Positions 9,790 through 18,317 of a DNA stretch of 64,000 nt are shown one piece after another. Every line of letters begins with the position of its first letter. Within the stretch, counting starts at the first letter, position 1. The stretch lies in assembly GCA_905221605.1 (NCBI GenBank), contig CAJNDS010002244.1, forward strand, positions 490,082 through 554,081. The letters are read 5' to 3'. The translations under genes were made by a program, and so were the position numbers. This DNA comes from Symbiodinium natans. Taxonomy: Eukaryota > Sar > Dinophyceae > Suessiales > Symbiodiniaceae. The notes beneath the pieces are model-generated. The model was not told where the DNA came from. It worked only from the letters and a program-made list of their open reading frames with translations, and did no database searches.

Positions 9790-9896
9790 CATGGGCTGGG
9801 GCAAGGGCAGAGGCCGCCACGCAGCCGTCGTCGCTGCTGAAGCCGCGCTGGTCGGTGGGGCCGTCGTTGGCGCAGCCGCGGTCCCTTGGCGTGGTT
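9790..9896 (+). CDS. Possible first exon, Gly/Ala-rich
   Basis: ATG at 9790 opens MGWGKGRGRHAAVVAAEA, ALVGGAVVGAAAVPWRG. It is very GC-rich with strong third-position bias, and the frame then runs into a family A element. I could not find a phase that joins it cleanly to the next open segment, so the 3' border is unresolved. Confidence 0.38.
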
Positions 9897-10004
9897 CTTG
9901 GAGGTTCATGGGTAGCTATAAGTAGGGTTAGAAGTACCCTAAAGAGGGTTAAGTATAGTGACCATACTTGTAACCCTAATTTTCACTACCCATGAACCTC
10001 CAAG
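9897..10004. mobile_element. Family A element with TT/TT target duplication
   Basis: Nearly perfect termini: CTTGGAGGTTCATGGGTAG and CTACCCATGAACCTCCAAG, flanked by TT on both sides. The interior is palindrome-rich, with TATAAGTAGGGTTAGAAG and CCATACTTGTAACCC. Confidence 0.9.
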
Positions 10005-10205
10005 TTGAGGTTTGAAGAGGCTTCTTGGGCCCAACTGCGAGGTTTGCCCGAGGAATGGTGTCCGGCCCTGGTCCTTGTCTTGTGTTTCAGCCCCAAGGAT
10101 CCCCAAGGCGACCAAGGCGACCGGCTTGAACCGTAGAACTTTCTGGGCAGTGAAGGAGCAGGTAAACATGCTGCTATGAAAGGTAGGTAGACTCTAACCT
10201 GATCA

Positions 10206-10586
10206 TCTACGACCCCACCCGCCCCCGATGACAGCTGCCGTCTGAAAGTGGACCGGCTCTCATGCCTGAAGTTGGATCCCAATCTTCCTAGGTAGGATAA
10301 GGGGGACCCTTAAACGGGAACCCTTCTTGACCCTCTTCTGGCTCTCTTCAGGACCTACGTTATTCGAAGGGTCTATATCCTGAAGGGTCCCCCTAATCCT
10401 ATCCCCTACATCTGCAACATCCAACATGAGGTCGCCACAGCTGCATCCCGTCCACGGCCTCCACGCACCGAGGTTCCTGCCAAAGACGTTTCCTAGCAGG
10501 GTTTTGGGTTTAGGGTTTAGGGTTTAGGGTTTAGGGCCAGGGTCAAGAATGACTTACCGAATGTTGATGCTTATTCTTCCATCTGA
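10206..10586 (+). CDS. Three-exon coding model with element and telomeric introns
   Basis: Exon a (10206-10291) reads STTPPAPDDSCRLKVDRLS, CLKLDPNLP and ends CCTAG|GTAGGATAAG, where the donor is the left end of a family I element. Exon b (10431-10501) follows CATGAG| in matching phase: SPQLHPVHGLHAPRFLPKTF, PSR. CAGGG is duplicated at 10497-10501 and 10538-10542 around TTTAGGG units. Removing 41 nt joins exon c: VKNDLPNVDAYSSI and TGA at 10584. The three pieces give 66 residues. Function unknown. Confidence 0.42.
10289..10406. mobile_element. Family I inverted-repeat element (single copy)
   Basis: TAGGTAGGATAAGGGGGACC at the left pairs with GGGTCCCCCTAATCCTATCC at the right. The interior has a weaker GGTCCTGAAGAG-type pairing. 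Only one copy is seen in this window. Confidence 0.7.
10508..10537 (+). repeat. (TTTAGGG)4 insert in a coding segment
   Basis: This pure array is bounded by CAGGG duplicates. See the coding model 10206-10586. Confidence 0.85.
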
Positions 10587-10701
10587 GTGCGGACCTTCTC
10601 TTTGGGTCTGATGCCCTTTTATTGTATAGCGACCATCTACATTGCTGCTTGATAAGCCGATATACGGGAAAGCCGCGCACTTCCTTCTGACACCCTGAGA
10701 T

Positions 10702-11065
10702 ATGGGGCTCCGTATGTATTTATCGGAGTTCCAACAGGGGTCATGGGTTCCAGAGCTGCAGGTGGTGGTGGTGCAAGGCGCTGGGGCGCCTGCAGCTGCG
10801 GCGCCCGTTGTGGTTGTGGCCGGCAAGGGCAAAGGCAAGGGCAAAGGAAAAGGCCGGCTCAGCCCGACATCGGAAGTTTGTTTGTGCAGGTTATGGGAGC
10901 ATCTGCTTGGAGGTTCGAGGGTAGGGATAAGTAGGGTGACATGTACCCGAAAATAGGGTTATAAGTCTGTTGATTACTACCCATGAACCTCCAAGTGAGT
11001 GTCGGAAAGTGCTCGCTTTGGAGTCCAACAGGCGGCACAAAGAAACCCGCAGCCAAAGCCCCAAA
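10702..11065 (+). CDS. GKGKGK-rich coding segment split by a family A element
   Basis: The left exon (to 10912) reads VVVVQGAGAPAAAAPVVVV, AGKGKGKGKGKGRLSPTSE, CRLWEHLLG. Its last seven bases, CTTGGAG, are the element terminus. If GTTCGAG...CCAAG (10913-10995) is removed as an intron, phase 1 meets phase 1 and the frame continues VSVGKCSLWSPTGGTKKPAA, KAP into CCCTAAA units. GKGK tracts are common in dinoflagellate proteins. A longer gene through 11213 is likely. Confidence 0.42.
10906..10995. mobile_element. Family A element with TG/TG target duplication
   Basis: Termini are CTTGGAGGTTCGAGGGTAG and CTACCCATGAACCTCCAAG with TG on each side. It lies between two open coding segments of compatible phase. 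Confidence 0.85.
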
Positions 11066-11112
11066 CCCTAAACCCCAAAGCCCGAGATATCTGCCGGCTG
11101 AAGCCTTCCCAG

Positions 11113-11213
11113 CACTGAAGGCAAAGGCAAAGGAAAGTGGAAGGGCCCCGCGGTCCCTCGCTTGGGGATTTCGGCCATCGGCATCCCAGCGACCGGCATC
11201 GAGCTGCAGGATG
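11113..11213 (+). CDS. Possible GKGKGKWKG exon
   Basis: A pyrimidine-rich CCTTCCCAG| precedes TEGKGKGKWKGPAVPRLGIS, AIGIPATGIELQ. The GKGK tract matches that of the exon 250 bp upstream, suggesting the same gene. The 3' border is unresolved, possibly CTGCAG|GATG. Confidence 0.35.
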
Positions 11214-11229
11214 TTAATTGTTGTCTTGC

Positions 11230-11262
11230 TTTTTTTTTTTTTTTTTGGGGGGGGGGGGGAGG
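11230..11262. repeat. T17G13 homopolymer junction
   Basis: Seventeen T (11230-11246) run directly into thirteen G (11247-11259), the same arrangement as at 21072-21103 and 1581-1616. It is probably a family D right end with expanded T and G runs, although the left terminus is not visible. Confidence 0.6.
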
Positions 11263-11398
11263 TTGGGCGTTTCTGGCCCTAAACCCCAAAATGCAAGAAG
11301 GATCTGGCTTGATTTATCGGGTGTCGGGTCTCGCACATGAGGGGCTTGGGGTAAAGATGACCGTCTAGGGGTTTGGGCTTGACCCCTCCTCATCTCCC

Positions 11399-11465
11399 GT
11401 AGTAGTCGTCGTCGTAGTAGTAGTAGTAGGAGGAGGAGGAGCAGCAGTTGTTGTTGTTGGTGGTT
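11399..11465. repeat. Trinucleotide repeat cluster
   Basis: GTA, CGT, GTA, GGA, GCA and GTT triplet runs succeed one another over about 65 bp. Confidence 0.85.
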
Positions 11466-11584
11466 TGCGACATCCGTATCTAAGGCTTTGCTCTACTCTC
11501 TGAGGCTTTGCTGAGTGAAAAGTAAAAGGACATGAGGTTCTCCTTATTGGGAGTGAAAGATATACCCCACAAACACAAACTGCA

Positions 11585-11827
11585 GTGGACAGAAGTTGGC
11601 CTTACACCATCTATACTCTGGAGTCTAAAAGGGCTCAGGACAATTATCGGCTCTTGGGGCCATGGTTGAAACGATGTCGGGTTTGGAGGCGGCAAAGTCC
11701 CCGACCTGCCTTCGCATTCTGGCAGGGCGGCGTGACTTACTTCACCATCGATGTCCTTCCAGAACGCGCTACCTCCACCTATCAAGTTCGGAGGACCGGG
11801 TTTTGTGGAGCGTCCTTCAAGAAGTGA
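11585..11827 (+). CDS. Coding exon, unknown protein
   Basis: An 80-codon open frame reads SWPYTIYTLESKRAQDNYR, LLGPWLKRCRVWRRQSPRP, AFAFWQGGVTYFTIDVLPE, ATSTYQVRRTGFCGASFKK and TGA. It is rich in aromatic and basic residues and G/C-leaning at third positions. The 5' border is unknown. No domain recognised. Confidence 0.42.
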   Translation: MDRSWPYTIYTLESKRAQDNYRLLGPWLKRCRVWRRQSPRPAFAFWQGGVTYFTIDVLPERATSTYQVRRTGFCGASFKK

Positions 11828-12303
11828 CTCTTATTTCTCTAGGAGTCCTAATAGTGCCGTGTTTGCTTTTCTTCAAGGGAAGGGCTAGGATCCCATAGAC
11901 ACCTAATGAACCCCCAGGTTGCTGCTGTAGAACCACACCGCAAAGGCTTAGGGCTGGGGATGAAGGGATTCTGGGGCTTGGGTTGAGGAAGCGTTCATGT
12001 AATGGGAGTGTATGTAACGCAGACGCATGGGGTGAACCCCTCCACAACTATGGATCCAGCCCGATTCACGAACTTATGGACTTTGGTTTAGGGTTTAGGG
12101 TTGAGGGTCTTCCTTACCTTGTAAGCTGATTTGGAGCAACAAGAAAGAATGCTCGACAAAATCGGTAGTTCGGGCCCCATGTAGCAAGTGCCACCAACGA
12201 AGACATCTCATGGAGGGGCGTGCTGCGAATCTCATGTGAACATCTGTCTCGCTAGCAAAATGCCCGAAGATGCGAGAATTTGCCGGAACAGAATCATAGA
12301 GAC

Positions 12304-12617
12304 AAGTTCACCAAAACAGCGCAACACTTTCGGCCGCTGAGATAAAGAAACCTCGCGAGCAAATTTTCGAGGGTAGTCCACGATACTCTGCTTGGAGATT
12401 CATAGGCAGTTAGAAGTACCTTAAAGCGGGTTGTAAGTACATAGAACCCTACTTATAACTACCCATGAACCTCCAAGTACACGGGGTTGTGAATGCTATC
12501 ATCATGAATATGCCGGACAACTTTCCCCAAAGTAGAGGGGAGGGGAGCCACAAACCACCGATCTATTCCGCGTTCAAGGTTGCTTGCGAGAAAGGGGCTT
12601 TCACTGGTCCACTTTAA
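12304..12617 (+). CDS. Coding segment split by a family A element
   Basis: The left part reads HQNSATLSAAEIKKPREQI, FEGSPRYS up to 12390. The right part reads VVNAIIMNMPDNFPQSRGEG, KPPIYSAFKVACEKGAFTG, PL and TAA at 12615. The element copy has GAGATTC where others have GAGGTTC, so a GA donor (GGA|GATTC) is needed to join the frames. Removal of exactly CTTGG...CCAAG also gives an open join. Function unknown. Confidence 0.38.
12391..12477. mobile_element. Family A element, shortened
   Basis: Termini CTTGGAGATTCATAGGCAG and CTACCCATGAACCTCCAAG. Flanks are TG and TA, so the duplication is imperfect or mutated. Confidence 0.8.
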
Positions 12618-12699
12618 ACCGCATGTGCAACGTAAGCCCGAGTTAGATGAGTTCAATCCCGTAAAAGCTACAGTTCAAGCACGCATCTAACTCCCCCAG

Positions 12700-12940
12700 G
12701 AGATATCGCGAGTTTGATGGGCTGCGTGCTGAATTGCAAAACTTGGCACCGGGTTCCATGATCAACAGCCCCTCGGATGTGGATGCTTTTGTGTTCTTGG
12801 AGGTTCAAGGGTACTTATAAGTAGGGTTATAAGTACCCTAAAGAGGGTTAAGTATAGTGGCCATACTTATAACCCTACTTATAGCAACCTCTAAGTTGGG
12901 TGGTCTTGGTGTACTTGCTTTGCCCTTGACTCCCATGTGA
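12700..12940 (+). CDS. Terminal coding segment with an intron-like family A element
   Basis: After a good acceptor CTCCCCCAG|G the frame reads RYREFDGLRAELQNLAPG, SMINSPSDVDAFV and enters the element as FLE (CTTGGAG, 12796-12802). The element interior from GTTCAAGGG to CTAAG (12803-12895) has GT-AG ends. Removing it continues in frame as LGGLGVLALPLTPM and TGA at 12938. Removing the whole element plus one TT gives the same downstream frame. This is the cleanest case of a family A element behaving like an intron in the window. The protein is unidentified. Confidence 0.5.
12796..12895. mobile_element. Family A element with TT/TT target duplication
   Basis: Termini CTTGGAGGTTCAAGGGTAC and AGCAACCTCTAAG. 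Typical interior, 100 bp. Located inside the coding segment 12700-12940. Confidence 0.88.
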
Positions 12941-13434
12941 AGCAGAAGGTGCCCTCATCATCACCTGGCATCTCTTAACTAAGGGTGGAGTTAGCCAGTA
13001 AGGTTGAGGAGTTCGGGTTGAGGTACGGGGTTTAGGACACCCTTAAACCTTAAACACAAGAAGCCTTAGCCCTTTTGGGGCCCAAAGACTCAAACTTGGA
13101 GATTGGCTCTCCCTCCAGGGCCTTCTTTGGAGTCAGGAGCGACAGAGCGACATGGTTGATGCCCTGAGCCCTAAACCCTAAACCCTTTCAACCCTGAAAG
13201 GTGGGGCGGGCTTTGGGGTTTAGTGTACGTGCATGTTCAAAGGGTTGACCGGGCTTTCTGACGTGAATTGTTTCGGAAGTCCGTGGGACAGGGGAAGGAG
13301 GAGGGAATCCCTGAGTCGCCTCCACGCACTCTAGAGGTCGGAATAAAGAACTAATGGTATTCCCTTGTAGTATACTATAGTAACCCCCAAAACACTTTTC
13401 TAAGTATTCAGGCCCCTAGATACGTCGGCTTGAG

Positions 13435-13505
13435 GTGACTTTCCCCCGAAGCACCGCTTCTTCGGCTGCGAGGGTGAGCGGCTGGAGGCTAGACCGACCA
13501 CATGA
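13435..13505 (+). CDS. Possible short terminal exon
   Basis: After GGCTTGAG| the frame reads DFPPKHRFFGCEGERLEARP, TT and TGA. Coding-like but short. Confidence 0.3.
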
Positions 13506-13539
13506 TCGCCATAGTTAAGCCTCTTAAGTCCTAAACCCT

Positions 13540-13600
13540 AAACAGTAGTCCTAAACCCTAAACCCTAAACCCTAAACCCTAAACCCTAAACCCTAAACCC
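13540..13600 (-). repeat. CCCTAAA array
   Basis: Eight to nine pure CCCTAAA units preceded by two degenerate ones. Confidence 0.92.
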
Positions 13601-13912
13601 CCCCAAACCCCCCTAGAAACCCTATAAACCCTCCCAGCCATGCATCCTGGAAGCCCGAAACCCAGGCTTAGGGCCTCTTACAACTGCAACCGGGGGAACA
13701 AAGAAGTGCATGAGGGCTAAGGTCTTTAGGGTTTAGGGTTTAGGGACCCAATTTAGGGCCCCATCTTTGGGGGGGGGGGGGGCCTTTTTGGAGAAGGATC
13801 CTTGCATCGCTCTGTACTGAGATGCAAGCTCAGCAGTTAGGGTTTAGGGTGTAGGAATTAGGGGTCAGGGTTTAGGGTTTAGGGTTTAGGTGCGCGATGG
13901 TTGACATTTCAG

Positions 13913-13993
13913 GGCTCTGAAGAGAAGCCAGCCCCTCTCAAGCAAGGCCCGGCGAGTGGGCCTGGAGAACTGGCTGAAGCTGCGCTGATTGTG
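13913..13993 (+). CDS. Exon with canonical borders
   Basis: GACATTTCAG|GG at 13912 and GTG|GTAAGTG at 13994 bound an 81-nt, phase 0 exon that reads GSEEKPAPLKQGPASGPGEL, AEAALIV. Both splice sites are close to consensus and the exon is a whole number of codons. The protein is unidentified. Confidence 0.5.
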
Positions 13994-14111
13994 GTAAGTG
14001 ATAATATCTGGGCTTTAGGGCCTTGAGGGAAACTCTAAACCTTAAACCCTAACTAAACCCTAAAACCCTAAACCCTAAAACCCTGAACCCTAAACCCTGG
14101 ATACTCAAAGC

Positions 14112-14426
14112 ATGACAGAACCCAAAGCTGCAGTCCAGCCCAACTGCCACCCAGGCAGCAGAAGGAGGCACCATAAGGTCGTAGGGTTTGGGACGTTCCC
14201 CCTTTTACTAACAGTCCGAAAAATAGCGATTAGAGTATCCCCTATTATAATCCCTATTAAGGGGAAGATCCCAACGTCGGGTTCATTGAGCTTTGCACAG
14301 CCAATGCAGGGCCCGAGAAGTGAGAAGTGGGTTTTGGATGGTTTAGCAGACAGAGATCCACTCCGAGAGTACCGGCAAGCACGTTCCGGGTCCCGCACAC
14401 AGCTTGCCAAAAGAAGTCTTATGTAA
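14112..14426 (+). CDS. 104-codon ORF containing an in-frame family B element
   Basis: ATG at 14112 opens MTEPKAAVQPNCHPGSRRRH, HKV and then runs through a family B element (14189-14273) as about 28 extra residues (VGFGTFPLLLTVRKIAI...). The frame continues TSGSLSFAQPMQGPRSEKW, VLDGLADRDPLREYRQARS, GSRTQLAKRSLM and TAA. The flanks look coding. Either the element is read as protein or it is removed from RNA. The minus-strand frame over the same bases is considered a shadow. Confidence 0.42.
   Translation: MTEPKAAVQPNCHPGSRRRHHKVVGFGTFPLLLTVRKIAIRVSPIIIPIKGKIPTSGSLSFAQPMQGPRSEKWVLDGLADRDPLREYRQARSGSRTQLAKRSLM
14189..14273. mobile_element. Family B element inside an ORF
   Basis: Ends TGGGACGTTCCCCCTTTTAC and TTAAGGGGAAGATCCCA. 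85 bp, with no stop in the host frame. Confidence 0.75.
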
Positions 14427-14480
14427 CCAATGGTTTAGGGTTTAGGGTTTGGGGTTCAGGGTTTAGGTTTTAGGCTTTAG

Positions 14481-14595
14481 GGAGATGTTGCTGGACCTGT
14501 CCAGCATGTCCAACTTGGCAAGGAAGCGCACGCTCAACGACCCCAAGTCCAGCGGCTCAGCGGAAGTCAGGGATTGCCAGCATGATGTACTCCTG
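14481..14595 (+). CDS. Exon flanked on both sides by telomeric heptamers
   Basis: GGCTTTAG| precedes and CTCCTG|GTTTAGGG follows a 115-nt segment that reads EMLLDLSSMSNLARKRTLND, PKSSGSAEVRDCQHDVLL. Both splice dinucleotides would come from TTTAGGG units. After the 62-bp array, two phases are open: LGPQGRTGGEGCISIL with a TTTAG acceptor, or APRENGRGGLHFDTLLPLQ ending at a TAA. Function unknown. Confidence 0.45.
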
Positions 14596-14658
14596 GTTTA
14601 GGGTTTAGGGTTTAGGGTTTAGGGTTTAGGATTTAGGGTTTAGGGTTTAGGGTTTAGG
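14596..14658 (+). repeat. TTTAGGG array abutting an exon
   Basis: Nine units, one with A for G. It starts exactly at the exon edge and would provide GT and AG ends of an intron. Confidence 0.85.
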
Positions 14659-14810
14659 GGCCCCAAGGGAGAACGGGAGGGGAGGGCTGCATTTCGATAC
14701 TTTGCTCCCACTTCAAAACCCTGATCCCGGTGCCCTGCATCCTGGTCTCTAACCTTAGTGGTACCCTTCTACCCTGCACATAGGACTTCTGTTCCCTAAG
14801 CCAAAAAAAG

Positions 14811-15009
14811 GGTTGCGAAACCTAGCTCTCATTCGTTTGCGACAGGTCCGATGGGTGTCTCCCTCAGAAGTCTCCTTCCAGTCTCCACCCGAGGCAGAGG
14901 ACCGTGGTCCCTGCAGCTGCGGAACTTCCTCGAAGTTGGCCAGGCCCCGTTTGCTATGAAGTTTCGGTGTATGGTTTTGCAGGTTAAGGGTGCTAGAGTT
15001 ATCATCTAA
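14811..15009 (+). CDS. Coding segment, unknown
   Basis: The open frame reads VAKPSSHSFATGPMGVSLRS, LLPVSTRGRGPWSLQLRNFL, EVGQAPFAMKFRCMVLQVKG, ARVII and TAA. About 65 codons with good coding character. A minus-strand frame of 98 codons overlaps and is less convincing. Confidence 0.36.
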
Positions 15010-15431
15010 GTTGGCACCTAGACACAAAGTAAAATCTACCCAGTAATTCAAGGGCAGAGGTCCCCATTTAAGGGTACACAGCTTTATTCTCGAATCTTGC
15101 TGGGGAGAAGCGTGTCAGTGTCTGGAGAACGTGGGAATGGCGGTGGCTTTCAAAAACTTTGCCTCGCGCTGCCAGGCATGCTCATGGCCTCACAAGAATC
15201 TTCTAGGTAGGCCCCTTGGGACATTTTCTGTTTTCCTTTCTTGGGTGTAAGAGGATCATACTCAACAAACATGCTTTCAGAGGGTTTTAAGGGCCATCCT
15301 AGTCTTCTTTTGGGGAGTCTTATGCCATTTCTGCGCAGAAGGCCGCAGGCTAGCAAGGCTATTCCCGGGACGACCCGGGTTAAAAGGTCCGCCAATGCTC
15401 GGTCCTTGGGGACCTCGCGCTGCCCGATTTA

Positions 15432-15784
15432 ATGGCTACCGCCAGTGCCGCCGACCCCAGATTGAAGTTGGGGCTTGCTATGCTGGGTGAGCCTGTCGGT
15501 TTTTTTTTTTTTAGGATTTGTTTGGGGTTTCTTGCCCTGTGGGTGTCCGGAGTCCTTGTGGGGGCCATCTGCCCATTGGTCAATGTGTGCGGATATCTAC
15601 AATGTAGGGGTTCAGGGTTTAGGTTTGGGGTTTAGGGTTTAGGGTTTAAGCTGAGCTTATTGCGCAGCTTCTATGTCCTTATGCAATCCAGAATGAAGCT
15701 TTAAGTGAATTTTTCAAGCCAGCATGGGCGTTTGTCAGAAGCGTCACAGTTTGGGTACTGGCCATCTTGCAAGCGTCTGTATGA
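15432..15784 (+). CDS. Small membrane protein, telomeric intron
   Basis: ATG at 15432 opens MATASAADPRLKLGLAMLG. The frame continues through a T13 tract to RICLGFLALWVSGVLVGAIC, PLVNVCGYLQ, a membrane helix. Removing 15604-15650 (GTAGGGGTTC...GGGTTTAAG, a GT-AG intron of heptamer-like units) joins phase 1 to phase 1. Exon 2 reads ELIAQLLCPYAIQNEALSEF, FKPAWAFVRSVTVWVLAILQ, ASV and TGA. The total is 101 residues. A 28-nt GTGAGCC...TTTTAG intron at 15487-15514 is an alternative that changes the frame. No family recognised. Confidence 0.5.
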
Positions 15785-15805
15785 GCCCGCATTGTTAGGG
15801 CATAA

Positions 15806-15905
15806 GGGGGTTTACGAAAATAGGGGACCCCGAATATAGACCCCAAATAGTAGGATCCCTTGCAATAAGGACCCCAACAACATACCCCTAATATCGTAAA
15901 CCCCC
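15806..15905. mobile_element. Family E element, inverse orientation to copy 1
   Basis: GGGGGTTTACGAAAATAGGGG and GATATTACGATTT-like right arm CGTAAACCCCC form terminal inverted repeats over exactly 100 bp. The reverse complement aligns with 9681-9783 over its whole length. Confidence 0.82.
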
Positions 15906-16192
15906 ATATGTTCAGGGAACAATCCAGGTGCACACGCTCCCCGATGTGACCCCGCTGCCTCACGCCAGCGCGCCTGCCTGGGAGGCTGCATGGAGCGAGG
16001 ACGCTTCAGACCACCATGGGTTTCGGCAGTGGATTTCCAGTGAGGTCTGGTCTGATAGGGTTTCCAGCTTCGTTTGGTGAGGATTTCTCTTGCGCGTACC
16101 CTGCTGATGCTTTGCCCCCCTGCCAGCCGCACGCGCCGGAAACAAAAAGAAACGGAGAAGCCTGAGCCCTTAAAAAGCATGAAGTACAAAAG

Positions 16193-16213
16193 AGAGAGAG
16201 AGAGAGAGAGAAA
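16193..16213. repeat. AG dinucleotide tract
   Basis: GAGAGAGAGA tract of about 20 bp between unassigned sequences. I see no exon between 15990 and 16780 that I would support. Confidence 0.8.
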
Positions 16214-16589
16214 GAAAAATAATACTAATGAAATAAAACTTCTTGAATCCCTGTAGAACCCCAAATAAGGCCTGAATTTTACACCTTGACAAGGAAGGTC
16301 AACTCCTCCAGATCACTGTGCCCGCCGGGGTAGCTGCCGGTGAAACGATAGCGGCGCCTCGGCATAGACCCGAAGGCTTCAAGAACCCCATTAGAGATAA
16401 CGGGGTTTGGGATTTAGGGGTTTAGGGTTTAGGGTGTTTAGAGAGTTCTGGCTCCAGAAGGGCTAGCCCCCGGAACTATATCCCTTGAACTGTCTGAGGG
16501 TGAGGCTAGGTGGCTGAGGACGTGCGGCTGGTCGCTATGGCGTTGGTGAACCCTAAACCCTCGACCCTACGAGTGCGAGAACGAGTTTG

Positions 16590-16652
16590 TTTAGGGTTTA
16601 GGGTTTAGGGTTTAGGGTTTCGGGTTTAGGGTTTAGGGTTTAGGGTTTAGGG
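16590..16652 (+). repeat. TTTAGGG array
   Basis: About nine units with one TTTCGGG variant. Confidence 0.9.
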
Positions 16653-16781
16653 AGTCGACCCCTCTGAGTTTCTCTGAAGCTCCATCTTGGAATTTCAGAG
16701 TTCAGAATCCGGAGACCCAAAGCCCTAGAACCCCAAACCGCGCCATGCTGCTGCCGAAAGGTACAGCGTGAGCGATGGGAC

Positions 16782-16936
16782 CCTAATCCTAAACCCTAAA
16801 CCCTAAACCCTAAATCCTACACCCTACACCCTAAACCCTAAACCCTAAACCCTAAACCCTAAACCCTAAACCCTAAACCCTAAACCCTAAACCCTAAACC
16901 CTAAACCCTAAACCCTAAACCCTAACCCTAGGGTTT
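16782..16936 (-). repeat. Longest CCCTAAA array, with a CCCTAGGG turn
   Basis: About twenty units including CCCTACA variants. It ends CCCTAACCCTAGGGTTTTGG, so the strand sense flips at a CCCTAGGG palindrome. At this window scale it is an interstitial array, not a chromosome end, because unique sequence continues on both sides. Confidence 0.92.
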
Positions 16937-17023
16937 TGGGGCACACTGCTGCCGGTTCAAGCTGGCCACCTAAGGAGCCCTGCGAGAACCCAAAGGTGCC
17001 TGTAAGTTTCGGGTTCCTAAGGG

Positions 17024-17097
17024 AGGGTTTAGGGTTTAGGGTTTAGGGTTTCGGGTTTAGGGTTTAAGGTTTAGGGTTTAGGGTTTAGGGTTTAGGG
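17024..17097 (+). repeat. TTTAGGG array
   Basis: Ten units with TTTCGGG and TTTAAGG variants. Confidence 0.9.
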
Positions 17098-18159
17098 GTC
17101 AAGGGGTGTATGTAACCCAAGGTTCCCTAATACTCCCCACTCCTCTCTAAGGCTCCCTCAGCTTCCCTAAAATTTCCTTGGCACCTACCCCCCTGAACCC
17201 TCCCTCTCTTAAGAAATCTTGTAGGGATGAGGGTTGAGGGGTTTGGGGGTTTCGGGGTTTAGGGTTTTGGGTTTAGGGGTCCAAGTGTTCCGCTCTCAAC
17301 TAAAGCATTTGGAGCCTTGGCAGTGGGTGGGGCTTGAAGGTCTCGGTCCCGGATGGGCGCCAGCTGACCTGCACTCTGCCAGCAGCTGGGCTGTGTCACA
17401 GCAGGGTACCGTTTTCCTTTTTTGAGGATACTTAAACTCAGTAAGGAATCGAAAGTAGAATTTTTTATATTGCCCCAAGCATGAACTAGATAAGGGTGCC
17501 TCAATGCCGAGGCTGGCTACTCGGCCGGATCGCCGCTGGAAGTCTGGTTTGAGCCAAGCACGGGTACTCTCAGTCCCGTCGTCTGACCATTTAGGTATGT
17601 CCCCAAAAAATAGGGGCGCCCTCTCATGGTCTGACGTGAGAAATAGCTGTAGATCTCCATATTTGGTGGCTGCCAGCTTATATGGAGTTTTCTCACACCA
17701 GACTGATTCTTCGTCTCAGCACGAGATGCTGGTGTTCAGAAGTGATCCGCAACAACCTGTGCCTTGATGTAGATGTGCTCAGCTGTTGTTGGACGCTGCG
17801 CGCGATCTGCTCATGCACCTGGACATAGGCGCCTGAGCTTCATCGTGGCTCCTAGTCCTTATTGGAGACAGACACAAGTACACATGTAAATCACCAGTGG
17901 CCCGGGAGCATGGTGGTGTTCTGTCACAAGCTGGGCCAGCAACGGGCCTGGCCTCTCTGCTGTCCGGAAGGGGCAACAGCAGGTCGATAAGTTGGTGGCT
18001 GGCTTGCCTGCGAGAAGAAAACCTGGTGTTGCAGTACCGAGCCGCTAAGCCCTGAACCCGAAGCGCCCAAAGTCCAGAGCCAACGCCCTGCAAAGACCAG
18101 ACTTTTATCTCCCTGTTCAGGGTACTTTCCTGTTCAGTGCACCCTAAACCCTAAACCCC

Positions 18160-18195
18160 AAGCCCTACTTATAACTACCCGTTCGAACCTCCAAG
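18160..18195 (-). mobile_element. Right-end remnant of family A
   Basis: CCCTACTTATAACTACCCG then GAACCTCCAAG match the right half of family A. The left half is replaced by CCCTAAA units. Confidence 0.65.
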
Positions 18196-18317
18196 TTGGG
18201 AGTTGAGGGCCTACATTGCCCCAAGAGGATCCTTTGCAGGAAGATTCTTCAGAGGGTTTTAAGGGCGAACCCAGGGAGGTAGGGCCGCGAGTTCAGCGTC
18301 TGAACTTTGGTTTCGCA

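Noticed and set aside
16782-17097. Chromosome end or true telomere
   Set aside because: Unique sequence and exons continue on both sides, and both array orientations occur throughout the window.
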